Of a stretch of DNA of 64,000 nt, positions 7,417 to 15,758 are shown one piece after another (position 1 is the first letter of the stretch; every line of letters starts with the position of its first letter). The DNA comes from Brevundimonas vesicularis. GTDB taxonomy: Bacteria > Pseudomonadota > Alphaproteobacteria > Caulobacterales > Caulobacteraceae. The stretch spans positions 2,232,001 through 2,296,000 of the forward strand of contig NZ_CP115671.1 in the NCBI RefSeq assembly GCF_027886425.1, in the 5' to 3' direction. A program made the position numbers and the translations under genes. Below the pieces are notes generated by a model that was given only the letters and a program-made list of their open reading frames with translations, had not been told where the DNA came from and ran no database searches.

Positions 7417-9695
7417 TGCGCCTTCGCACCGCCCTCCTCGCCTTCACGCTGTTGGCCGGTTCCACGGCCGCCTGCGCCCAAACGGTCGCGCCCACCGCCG
7501 CCTTGGCGCCGGCGTCTCCCATCGACCGCTACGCCTTGGTCACGCGCCATAACGTGACCCTGACCGCCATCGATCGCCATGCCCCGATCATGCTGGGCAA
7601 CGGCGACCTGGGCTTCACCGCCGACATCACCGGGCTTCAAACCTTCCCGGAGCAGTATTCGGAATTGGCGCCTCTGCTGACCATGGCCCAATGGGCCTGG
7701 CACAGCTTTCCGAACCCGCACGGCTATACGGAACAGGACGGCCTGGTCGATGTGCCCGTGCCGGGCCGGGGCGAACAGCCCTACGCCTGGATGAAGTCGT
7801 GGTCCGTGGCCGAGACGCAACCCGCCTACACCTGGCTGCGGGCCAATCCGCACCGGTTCTCGCTTAGTCGCATCGGCCTGACCTTCGCCGACGGCGAAGC
7901 GCTGGACTTCACCAAGATCGCAGACACGCACCAGACGCTGGACTTGTGGTCCGGCGCCTTGACTAGCCGCTTCACCTACGATGGCCAGTCGGTCGAGATC
8001 GTGACCCGCGTCCACCCGACCTTAGACATGGTCATGATCGAGATCGCCTCGCCCCTCGTCTCATCTCAGGGCCTGGGCGTCCAGGTCCGCTATCCGGGCG
8101 TGAACCCCGCCATCAATCCCGACCCGACGACGTTCGAGCGTGATGGCCAAAGCCTGAATATCGTCGCCTCCGACACAGGCGACGTCCACATTCGCCGCAC
8201 CCTGGACGACACCACCTATTATTCCGGCATCACCGCATCCGGTAAGATCGAACAAAGCGGCCCCGACGCCTTCCGCGTGGCCGCTGCTGGTCGCGACCGC
8301 CTGACCGTCATGGTCCGCTTCGATCAGCAGGAGCCCGTTGAGAAGACGCCTGCTTACTCCGCCAGCGTCCAGGCAACGACGGCACACTGGAACAGTTTCT
8401 GGACCCAGGGCGGCGCCGTTGATTTCACCGGCTCTACCGATCCGCGAGCGCCAGAGTTGGAACGTCGCGTCGTCCTCTCGCAATACCTGTCGGCCGTGAA
8501 CGGCGCCGGCGAATTGCCGCCGCAGGAAGAAGGCCTGTTCTCCAACAGCTGGTACGGCAAGTTCCACCTGGAAATGCATCCCTGGCACGCCGGCTGGCAG
8601 GCGATGTGGGGTCACGCCGACATGCTGGAGCGCAGTCTGCCCTGGTACGTTGGCAATCTGGACAATGCGCGCGCCGAGGCCGCCCGTCACCACGTTAAGG
8701 GCGCTTGGTGGCCCAAGATGGTGGGGCCAGAGGGTCGCAATAGCCCCAGCTTGGTTTCGCCCTTCATCATGTGGCAGCAGCCGCATCCGATCCTTTTGGC
8801 CGAACTGGTCTGGCGGGCCGAGAAGGATCCGGCCGTGCTGGATCGATACGGCGAGGTGGTGGAAGCGACCGCCGACCTGTTGGCCTCCTGGCCCATCGAA
8901 CACGACGGCCGGCTGAACCTGGGCACGCCGATGATCCCGGCCCAGGAGAACTACGATCCCTTGACCACGGTGAACCCGACCTTCGAAGTCGAGTATTTCC
9001 GGTGGGCGCTGGAAACCGCCCAAAAGTGGCGCGAACGCAAGGGTCAGGCCCGCCGCGCCGATTGGGATCAGGCCCTGGCCAAGATCGCGCCGCCGCCGAT
9101 GAGGGACGGCCTGTATCTGCCTGTCGAGAGCGTGCCGGACTTTTGGGAGACGGCCATGTCCGACGCCTGTCGCCGACACGCAGCGGCGGCTCAGTGCAAG
9201 AACCGCGACCATCCCTCCTTCCTGATGGCCTATGGCTTCATTCCCGGCACGCGGATCGATCCAGCCGCCATGCGCCGCACGTTTGAAGCTGTGGAGCAGA
9301 ACTGGGACGTGCGCCAGACCTGGGGCTGGGACTTCCCGATGATGGCGATGACGGCGGCTCGCCTTGGCGAACCGGAGAAGGCGGTGAACTGGCTGTTCGC
9401 CGACATGAAGAATAATCAGTGGGGCGTCACCGGCATGACGCCTCGCGTTCACCTGGATGAACACGCCGACGAACTGGTGCCCGTCTCGGCCGGTGCCGGC
9501 GGCGTGACGATGGCGGTCAATCCGGATGGTCCGGGCTATCGCCGCGCAGCCGAGACTTATTTCCCGTCCAACGGATCCCTGCTTATGGCCGTCGGTCTGA
9601 TGGCGGCGGGTTGGGACGGGTCCAGCGGCCACGCGCCCGGCTTCCCAAAGGAAGGCTGGACCGTCCGTGTCGAAGGCCTGACCCCCGCGCCGTAA
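7416..9695 (+). CDS. Exported GH65-like six-hairpin glycosidase of unassigned specificity
   Basis: A 759-residue protein with an N-terminal signal peptide (MRLRTALLAFTLLAGSTAA, cleavage near ACA-QT). The first segment holds RHNVTLT and the GNGDLGFTADITGLQTF block typical of the N-terminal domain of GH65-like proteins. The second half has (alpha/alpha)6-barrel segments: GLFSNSWYGKFHLEMHPWH, with Glu386 at the place of the GH65 general acid, then PAQENYDP, NPTFEVEYF and TWGWDFPMMAMTAARLG. It lies between a rhamnose permease (1-nt overlap) and a PL22-type lyase. A role in removing a sugar from rhamnose/galacturonate oligosaccharides in the periplasm is therefore my inference. Some GH65 members act on glucosyl-rhamnose. 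I cannot say whether it is a hydrolase or phosphorylase, but export argues for hydrolysis. Confidence 0.75.
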   Translation: MRLRTALLAFTLLAGSTAACAQTVAPTAALAPASPIDRYALVTRHNVTLTAIDRHAPIMLGNGDLGFTADITGLQTFPEQYSELAPLLTMAQWAWHSFPNPHGYTEQDGLVDVPVPGRGEQPYAWMKSWSVAETQPAYTWLRANPHRFSLSRIGLTFADGEALDFTKIADTHQTLDLWSGALTSRFTYDGQSVEIVTRVHPTLDMVMIEIASPLVSSQGLGVQVRYPGVNPAINPDPTTFERDGQSLNIVASDTGDVHIRRTLDDTTYYSGITASGKIEQSGPDAFRVAAAGRDRLTVMVRFDQQEPVEKTPAYSASVQATTAHWNSFWTQGGAVDFTGSTDPRAPELERRVVLSQYLSAVNGAGELPPQEEGLFSNSWYGKFHLEMHPWHAGWQAMWGHADMLERSLPWYVGNLDNARAEAARHHVKGAWWPKMVGPEGRNSPSLVSPFIMWQQPHPILLAELVWRAEKDPAVLDRYGEVVEATADLLASWPIEHDGRLNLGTPMIPAQENYDPLTTVNPTFEVEYFRWALETAQKWRERKGQARRADWDQALAKIAPPPMRDGLYLPVESVPDFWETAMSDACRRHAAAAQCKNRDHPSFLMAYGFIPGTRIDPAAMRRTFEAVEQNWDVRQTWGWDFPMMAMTAARLGEPEKAVNWLFADMKNNQWGVTGMTPRVHLDEHADELVPVSAGAGGVTMAVNPDGPGYRRAAETYFPSNGSLLMAVGLMAAGWDGSSGHAPGFPKEGWTVRVEGLTPAP

Positions 9696-9721
9696 CCAAG
9701 AAAACCGAGAGGACCGCCCCA

Positions 9722-11173
9722 ATGACGACCTCGAGACGCACCGCCCTGAAAGCTCTGCTCAGCGCCCCCGCCGTCGGCGCCTTCACCACGACGACCGCTC
9801 AGGCGCGGACCACGCCGGCCGTCCCGCCAGCGCCGGGACAGACCCCCGTCTGGCCCGCGCCCAACACCGCCCCGCCCTCGACTCAAGAGACGCCGGTCGA
9901 GCGGCCGCGCTGGGACGGCCCGGTGCCGACCGAGTGGGTCGATCCGAAGACCGGCCATCGCATCCGCCGCGTCTCGCCCGATGGCGGGGGCGGAAAGCCT
10001 TATTTCTACAAGAACATGTTCTTGCCCAAGAAGGTCGGGGCGCCCGACCTGATGGTCATCTCGACGCCTCAGGGCATCTCAACCGTCGATCTGGCGACCT
10101 GGGCCGTCAAAGTCTTGGTTCCCGACCATGACGCCGACCTGATGTTCACGGGCCGCAAGGGGCGCAACGTCTATTATTCGGTGACCACACCTGGCGAAGT
10201 TCAGTTGATGGACCGCGCCAAGACCCTGTTCGTCATCGACGTTGACACCAAACAGCGTCGCGAGATCGGCCGCATTCCGAACGGCCAGATCAATTCGGTC
10301 AATGCCGATGAGACGCTGCTCTTGGGCTTCGTGGCCTATGACAGCCAACCGCTCCAGCCGACCGTGCCCGACCCGCGCAACCGCCGCTTCGACCAGGCCG
10401 AGTACGAAGCTGATGGGCCGGACGGAAAGCCGCTGAACTTCGCCCGCGCCAAGGGCGTGCGGATGCTTCAACGCTGGGCCGCGCGCTATCCGATGGAAAT
10501 CTTCGTCATCGACCTGACCACGGGCGAGCGACGCGTGATCCACAAGACCAACGAATGGATCGGCCACACGCAGTTCTCCCCCACCGATCCCCAGCAGATC
10601 ATCTTTTGCCATGAAGGGCCTTGGCACCGCGTGGATCGAATGTGGGCTATCCGCGCAGATGGCACGGGCCTGAGAAAGACCCATCAGCGGACGATGAACT
10701 TCGAGATCTTCGGCCACGAATGGTTCAGCCCGGACGGCAAACAGGTGCTCTATGACCTGCAAACCCCGCGCGGCCAGGTCTTCTGGGTCGCCTCGGTCGA
10801 TCTGGAGACGGGCCGCCGGGTCTATCGCAAAGTCGAGCAGAATGACTGGTCGGTCCATTACAACGTCTCGCCGGACGGCAGCCTGTTCGCTGGCGACGGC
10901 GGCGACGGCGACATGGTCGCTCATGCGCCAGACGGTAAGTGGCTCGTCCTGTTGCGCCCCGAACCGATCGTCGATGAAGATCCGTCAAGCGACAAGGACG
11001 ACCAGATCTTCGTCGAATATCTGCGCTCTGAGCGGCTCGTGGATCTGTCCAACCACGACTATCGGCTTGAGCCGAATCTGACTTTCACGCCGGACGCAAA
11101 ATGGATCGTCTTCGTGTCGAACATGCACGGCGCAAACCACGTCTATGCTGTCGAAATCGATCGTGGCGCTTAG
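9722..11173 (+). CDS. Exported oligogalacturonate-lyase-like protein (PL22 beta-propeller)
   Basis: A 483-residue protein beginning MTTSRRTALKALLSAPAVGA, a Tat-like leader with paired arginines. The body is a beta-propeller with repeated FSPDG/VSPDG turns. The segments GHTQFSPTDPQQIIFCHEGP (His282, His297), FGHEWFSPDG (His332) and SVHYNVSPDG (His379) resemble the metal-binding histidines of oligogalacturonate lyase Ogl. That family cleaves unsaturated di- and oligo-galacturonate by beta-elimination to 5-keto-4-deoxyuronate. Classical Ogl is cytoplasmic and about 390 residues, so the leader and proline-rich linker here are unusual. Rhamnogalacturonan-derived oligosaccharides are an alternative substrate. 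It is probably the last gene of the rhamnose operon, 26 nt after the glycosidase. Confidence 0.8.
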   Translation: MTTSRRTALKALLSAPAVGAFTTTTAQARTTPAVPPAPGQTPVWPAPNTAPPSTQETPVERPRWDGPVPTEWVDPKTGHRIRRVSPDGGGGKPYFYKNMFLPKKVGAPDLMVISTPQGISTVDLATWAVKVLVPDHDADLMFTGRKGRNVYYSVTTPGEVQLMDRAKTLFVIDVDTKQRREIGRIPNGQINSVNADETLLLGFVAYDSQPLQPTVPDPRNRRFDQAEYEADGPDGKPLNFARAKGVRMLQRWAARYPMEIFVIDLTTGERRVIHKTNEWIGHTQFSPTDPQQIIFCHEGPWHRVDRMWAIRADGTGLRKTHQRTMNFEIFGHEWFSPDGKQVLYDLQTPRGQVFWVASVDLETGRRVYRKVEQNDWSVHYNVSPDGSLFAGDGGDGDMVAHAPDGKWLVLLRPEPIVDEDPSSDKDDQIFVEYLRSERLVDLSNHDYRLEPNLTFTPDAKWIVFVSNMHGANHVYAVEIDRGA

Positions 11174-11337
11174 AAACATCGCCAGTTTCTCGAGCCCTTA
11201 CGCCTGAGATATCGAGGATTTATCGACGTTCTCAGCGGATCTCGCGGTGCTGACATCACCTTGTTGCAAAATGCGGGAAGCTGTTGCAATAAGCGACACG
11301 TCGCCAATCCGAATATACGCGACAGCATACCACAAAA

Positions 11338-11351
11338 TGACACCGGTGCCA
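11338..11351. promoter_or_regulatory. ACCGGT-centred operator before the TonB-dependent receptor
   Basis: TGACACCGGTGCCA is palindromic except for one base pair. It lies 28 bp upstream of the receptor start, between the presumed promoter and the ribosome binding site. The core GACACCGGT recurs in front of uxaC (18722-18735). LacI-family regulators of sugar and uronate genes often use operators with a central CG in a palindrome of this size. No LacI gene is present in the window, so the regulator is inferred. Confidence 0.55.
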
Positions 11352-11379
11352 GATGGACGCCGGGATGGGGAGAGAACGA

Positions 11380-14136
11380 ATGCGACGGACCAACACCCGG
11401 ACTCTGTGCGCGGTTGGCGTATCCCTGGCGGCCCTGATGGGTGCGTCGGCGGCTGTGGCTCAGGCCCTTCCTGCCTCAGAACCCGTCACGCTAGACGCCG
11501 CCCAAGACGCAACCGTGGTCGATGAAATCGTCGTCACCGGCTTTCGGTCCAGCCTGCAACAGGCGCTGAACATCAAGCGCCGCGAAGCCGGAGCGGTGGA
11601 CGCCATCTTGGCCGAAGACATGGCCGACTTCCCCGATCAGAACCTGGCCGAAGCGATCCAGCGCCTGCCGGGCGTGACCATCGACCGCGTGAACGGCCAG
11701 GGCACCACCATCTCGGTGCGTGGTTTGGGTTCAGATTTCACCCGCACTCGCATCAACGGCCTGGAAGCCCAGGCCGCGTCTGGCGGCAACCGCAACCGCA
11801 GCTTCGACTTCTCAATGTTCGCGTCCGAACTGTTCAACAGCATCAAGGTTCGCAAGACGCAATCGGCCGAGATCGAAGAGGGCTCGCTGGGCGCCACAGT
11901 CGATCTGCAGACGGGTCGCCCCCTGGACTTCGGCGGCAGCGGCCTGAACTCCGCCCTGTCTGTCCAGGGCTCGTACAATGATCTGTCTGAGAAGACGGTA
12001 CCGCGGCTTGCGGGTCTGCTCAGCTGGTCGAACGAGGACCGAACTTTCGGCGCCCTGGTGTCAATCGCCTATTCCGAGCGCTCGCCAATCTTGGGCAGCT
12101 TCAACACGACGCGTTGGCAAAAGGGCGACCCGTCAAACGTCAACGCCGCTGGCAACCCCTATGGGCGCGGCCAGAACTTCGGCGGCTGCATTCCCTGCAC
12201 CACGACGGCGCAACGTGACGCCGTCCTGAACGCCTTCTATCCCCGCATACCGCGCTACACCTTGGGCAATACTCAGGAAGACCGCCTGGGCATGACGGGC
12301 GCGCTGCAATGGCGGCCGAGCGACCGCACCGAGGCGGTGCTGGACGTCCTGTGGTCGCGGTTCAACTCGGAACTGGAAAGCCCGAACATCGAAGCCTGGT
12401 CGTTCAGTCGCGCCAACGTCAACAGCGTCGTCGTGCGCGATTATGCGATCGACGCCGACAAGAACATCCTGTCCTACGGCGTCTTCGACAACATGCTGGT
12501 GCGCGCCGAGAACGGCTTCACCCGCAACGAAAGCAACTTCTACCAGGCCTCTCTGAACGTCCGCCATGATTTCAGCGACCGGCTGCATGGCAATCTGAAG
12601 GTCGGCGCCAACCGATCCGAAGCCCGCACGCCGCTCAATGTCGCCTATGCCTTCGAGGCCGCGGGCGTGAACGGCTACACCTTCGACTTCCGTGAGGACG
12701 ATCGCCGGCCGCGCATCAACTACGGCTTTGACGTCACTTCGGGTCAACGCTTCACCCTGGTCAATGCGACGCGCAGCAACGCCGGCGGCAACTTTGACAA
12801 CAAGGTCGGCGCCGGCTCATTGGCCTACGACTGGTCCGACTCCCTGACCTTCAAGATCGGCGGCGAGTATCGCACCTATGGGTTCGAGACCTTTGGCCTG
12901 ACACGGACCAAAACGTCTCCGACCGGCGCCGATCGACTGACCGGGGTCGACAGCATCGGACGCGTCGTCAGCATCGGGGATGGAGTAAGCGCCGGCGCAG
13001 GCTCGGACCTCAGCTTCATCGTTCCCGACATTTCCAAGATTGCTGACTTCCTCAGCTTCTACGACGATCCCTTGGTGCCTAATCGCAGCGAGCGTGAAGT
13101 GGACGAAACGGATAAAGGCGTCTTCCTCCAAGCCGACTTCAACACGACTGTCGGAGGTATGGTCCTGCGCGGCAATGCCGGCATCCGCTACGCCCAGACC
13201 GAGGTCACGGCCAAAGGCTGGCAAACCATCGCAGTGGGGACGCCGCCGATCACGACCTATGACTACGTGACAACCGACAACGATTATGACGACGTCTTGC
13301 CGTCCTTCAACCTGGCGCTGGAGCCGCGTGACGACGTCGTGATTCGCCTGGGCGCCGCCAAGGTGATGTCCCGTCCGACCCTCGGCGATCTGACCCCGGG
13401 CGGCAGCGTCTCACCGACCACCCGCACAGTCTCCTACGGAAATCCGCTTCTCGACCCGTTCCGCGCCACCAACTACGATTTCTCGGTCGAGTGGTATTTC
13501 CAGAATGAGGGCCTTTTGGCCGCCGCCGTCTTCTACAAAGACATCGACAGCTTCATCACATCCGAAACAGTCGGCATCCCCTACAACCAGCTGGGCCTGC
13601 CCAACGAATTGCTTCAGGGCGCTGCCAGCCCGACTGACATCTTCCAGGTCACGCGCCGCCTGAACGGCGAAGGCGGCGCGCTGAAAGGGATCGAAATCCA
13701 GTATCAGCAACCCTTCACCTTCCTGCCCGGTCTTTGGTCCAACTTCGGCTTCACCGGGAATGTCACGTGGGTTGATTCCGAAGTCAGCTACGGCACGGCC
13801 GGCAAAAACCGCCTGACGGGCCAGTCGAAGAACACCGCCAACGCGACCCTGTATTATGAGGATGGCCCGTTCCAGGCCCGCGTCTCGATCGCACACCGCA
13901 GCCAGTATCTGCTGTCCTTCCCCGGCGCGAACGGCAACTCCGAAGAAGGCGTCAACGACACCACCAATGTCGATGCCTCCATGTCCTACGAGTTCACGCC
14001 GAACCTGACCTTCTCGCTCGAAGGCATCAATCTGACGGACGCCTACACCGACCGTTACGTCGACGTGACCAACCGCGTGTCCGACTACCGTCATACCGGC
14101 CGAGAGATCGCCGTGGGATTGCGCTGGAAGTATTGA
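11380..14136 (+). CDS. TonB-dependent receptor, probable pectin/rhamnogalacturonan oligosaccharide importer
   Basis: A 918-residue outer-membrane receptor. Signal peptide about 1-28 (CAVGVSLAALMGASAAVAQA); TonB-box-like region DEIVVTGFRSSL; plug domain with FPDQNLAEAIQRLPGVTIDR and ISVRGLGSDFTRTRINGL; then a beta-barrel ending in the expected aromatic residue (GLRWKY). The ATG at 11380 is preferred over the in-frame ATG at 11353 because of the GGGGAGAG ribosome binding site 6-13 nt before it. Receptors of this type in Caulobacterales and sphingomonads take up oligosaccharides. The neighbours (PL22-type lyase, GH65-like enzyme, uronate operon) and the shared operator suggest pectic oligomers. 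A strong terminator follows. Confidence 0.88.
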   Translation: MRRTNTRTLCAVGVSLAALMGASAAVAQALPASEPVTLDAAQDATVVDEIVVTGFRSSLQQALNIKRREAGAVDAILAEDMADFPDQNLAEAIQRLPGVTIDRVNGQGTTISVRGLGSDFTRTRINGLEAQAASGGNRNRSFDFSMFASELFNSIKVRKTQSAEIEEGSLGATVDLQTGRPLDFGGSGLNSALSVQGSYNDLSEKTVPRLAGLLSWSNEDRTFGALVSIAYSERSPILGSFNTTRWQKGDPSNVNAAGNPYGRGQNFGGCIPCTTTAQRDAVLNAFYPRIPRYTLGNTQEDRLGMTGALQWRPSDRTEAVLDVLWSRFNSELESPNIEAWSFSRANVNSVVVRDYAIDADKNILSYGVFDNMLVRAENGFTRNESNFYQASLNVRHDFSDRLHGNLKVGANRSEARTPLNVAYAFEAAGVNGYTFDFREDDRRPRINYGFDVTSGQRFTLVNATRSNAGGNFDNKVGAGSLAYDWSDSLTFKIGGEYRTYGFETFGLTRTKTSPTGADRLTGVDSIGRVVSIGDGVSAGAGSDLSFIVPDISKIADFLSFYDDPLVPNRSEREVDETDKGVFLQADFNTTVGGMVLRGNAGIRYAQTEVTAKGWQTIAVGTPPITTYDYVTTDNDYDDVLPSFNLALEPRDDVVIRLGAAKVMSRPTLGDLTPGGSVSPTTRTVSYGNPLLDPFRATNYDFSVEWYFQNEGLLAAAVFYKDIDSFITSETVGIPYNQLGLPNELLQGAASPTDIFQVTRRLNGEGGALKGIEIQYQQPFTFLPGLWSNFGFTGNVTWVDSEVSYGTAGKNRLTGQSKNTANATLYYEDGPFQARVSIAHRSQYLLSFPGANGNSEEGVNDTTNVDASMSYEFTPNLTFSLEGINLTDAYTDRYVDVTNRVSDYRHTGREIAVGLRWKY

Positions 14137-14174
14137 GCTTCCCTCCCTGACGCCTCCAGCGTGACAAACTAAAG

Positions 14175-14207
14175 GCCCGGAGCGGACAGCTCCGGGCTTT
14201 CTTTTTT
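14175..14207 (+). terminator. Rho-independent terminator of the TonB-dependent receptor gene
   Basis: GCCCGGAGC (14175-14183) and GCTCCGGGC (14189-14197) form a perfect 9-bp stem with a 5-nt loop, followed by TTTCTTTTTT. It lies 39 nt after the receptor stop. Confidence 0.93.
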
Positions 14208-14255
14208 ACCACCCGCAAGAGAGGGTGATTGAGGTTTTCGGATCCCTCATCGCCT

Positions 14256-15755
14256 CTACAGATAGGCTCCTACCTGCCAGGGCACGAACTCGTTGTCGCC
14301 TATGCCGAGCGCCTCGGATTTGGAGGGCTCGCCTGAAGCCACATCTAGCATCTTTTGGAAGATGACGGCGCCCACGTCTGCCAGGCTGGTCCCGGTCAGG
14401 ACCGGCGAGGCGTCGATGTCCATGTCCTCGTCCATCCAGTTCGCCAGCCTGGCGTTGGAGGCGACCTTGATCGACGGGGCGGGCTTGGCGCCGAAGACCG
14501 AGCCCCGGCCGGTCGTGAAGACGATCAGATTGGCGCCCGAGGCGATCTGGCCCGTCGCCGAGCACGGATCGTAACCGGGGCTGTCCATGAAACTGAGGCC
14601 CTTGGTCTGAAGCGGTTCGGCGTATCCGATCACGTCGTTCAGCGGGATCGAACCGGACTTGGCCACCGCACCCAGCGACTTTTCCAGGATGGTGGTCAAA
14701 CCGCCCTTCAGATTGCCGGGCGACGGATTGTTGTTCAGCTCCATCTGATGGCGATCCGCATAGTCGCGCCACCATTCCAGGCGCGCGTTCAGCTTGTCCG
14801 CCACATCCTGAGACGCCGCACGGCGCAGGAGCAGATGTTCGGCGCCCCAGATTTCCGGCGTCTCGGACAACATGGCCGAGCCGCCGTGCGCGACCAGCAA
14901 ATCGACAGCTGCGCCCAAGGCCGGATTGGCGGTGACGCCGGACCAGCCGTCCGAACCCCCGCATTGCAAGCCGACGGTCAGGTGAGAAGCGGAGACAGGT
15001 TGGCGCTGGACCTTGGCGGCTTCCACGACCAGTTCGCGGACGATCTCGATACCGGCCTCGATCGCACGGGCCGTGCCGCCGGCCTCCTGGATCGTCAGGG
15101 CGCGAATGTGCGGACCGGCTTCCAGGCCTTCGTTGGCCAGCCAGGCGGGAATCTGATTGGCCTCGCAGCCCAGGCCTACGATCAGCGTGGAGTGGAAGTT
15201 CGGGTGCCGAGCATAGCCGGCCAGGGTCCGCTGCAGCAGGGTCACGTCGCTGCTGAGCGACGAGCCGCCGCAACCGCCTTGGTGAGTGAAAGCGACCACG
15301 CCGTCGACGCCCTTCGGCAGGATGGAATCCGGGAAGGCGTCGGCGATGCGGCGCGCTACGGTGGCCGAACAGTTCACGCTGGTCAGGACGCCGATATAGT
15401 TGCGCGTGCCTACCCGACCGTCCGGGCGAACGATGCCGCTGAACGTCGCGCCAGACAGCAACGAGGGCGTACGCAGGTCGGCCCCGACCTCGGCCTCGCG
15501 GCCGTCTTCCGCCATAGCCAGATTGTGAATATGGACATGATCGCCGGCGGCGATAGCGGCTTTGGCGCGTCCAATGACCTGGCCATATCGGCGGACCAGA
15601 CCGCCTTCGTCCACCGCGTGACGGGCGATCTTGTGGCCGGTGGCGATGTCCGCGCGCGCCGGGGCGTTCAGGCCAACGGGCGTATCGCCGCTGGCGATGT
15701 CGTCCAGGGCGATGGCGACGTCATCGGCGGGGTTCAGGATCAGGACGCGAGACAT
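14256..15755 (-). CDS. uxaA: Altronate dehydratase family protein
   Basis: A 499-residue UxaA-type dehydratase. It has an N-terminal SAF-like domain (about 1-95: PADDVAIALDDIASGD, HIHNLAM) and the large domain with GVLTSVNCSATVARRI, FTHQGGCGGSS, GLGCEANQI, LQCGGSDGWSG and FTTGRGSVFG. The conserved cysteines in those motifs fit iron-dependent dehydration of D-altronate to 2-keto-3-deoxy-gluconate. It is the last gene of uxaC-uxuB-uxaA, 3 nt after the reductase gene. Close relatives act on galactarate, but those are normally found with aldarate genes, which are absent here. Confidence 0.9.
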   Translation of the reverse strand: MSRVLILNPADDVAIALDDIASGDTPVGLNAPARADIATGHKIARHAVDEGGLVRRYGQVIGRAKAAIAAGDHVHIHNLAMAEDGREAEVGADLRTPSLLSGATFSGIVRPDGRVGTRNYIGVLTSVNCSATVARRIADAFPDSILPKGVDGVVAFTHQGGCGGSSLSSDVTLLQRTLAGYARHPNFHSTLIVGLGCEANQIPAWLANEGLEAGPHIRALTIQEAGGTARAIEAGIEIVRELVVEAAKVQRQPVSASHLTVGLQCGGSDGWSGVTANPALGAAVDLLVAHGGSAMLSETPEIWGAEHLLLRRAASQDVADKLNARLEWWRDYADRHQMELNNNPSPGNLKGGLTTILEKSLGAVAKSGSIPLNDVIGYAEPLQTKGLSFMDSPGYDPCSATGQIASGANLIVFTTGRGSVFGAKPAPSIKVASNARLANWMDEDMDIDASPVLTGTSLADVGAVIFQKMLDVASGEPSKSEALGIGDNEFVPWQVGAYL

Positions 15756-15758
15756 GGA

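Noticed and set aside
7416..9695. Trehalase or trehalose phosphorylase call for the GH65-like gene
   Set aside because: Context is rhamnose/uronate, the protein is exported, and only family-level motifs match.
8061..9722. 553-aa minus-strand frame opposite the GH65-like gene
   Set aside because: No recognisable domain, shadow of a gene with clear family motifs on the plus strand.
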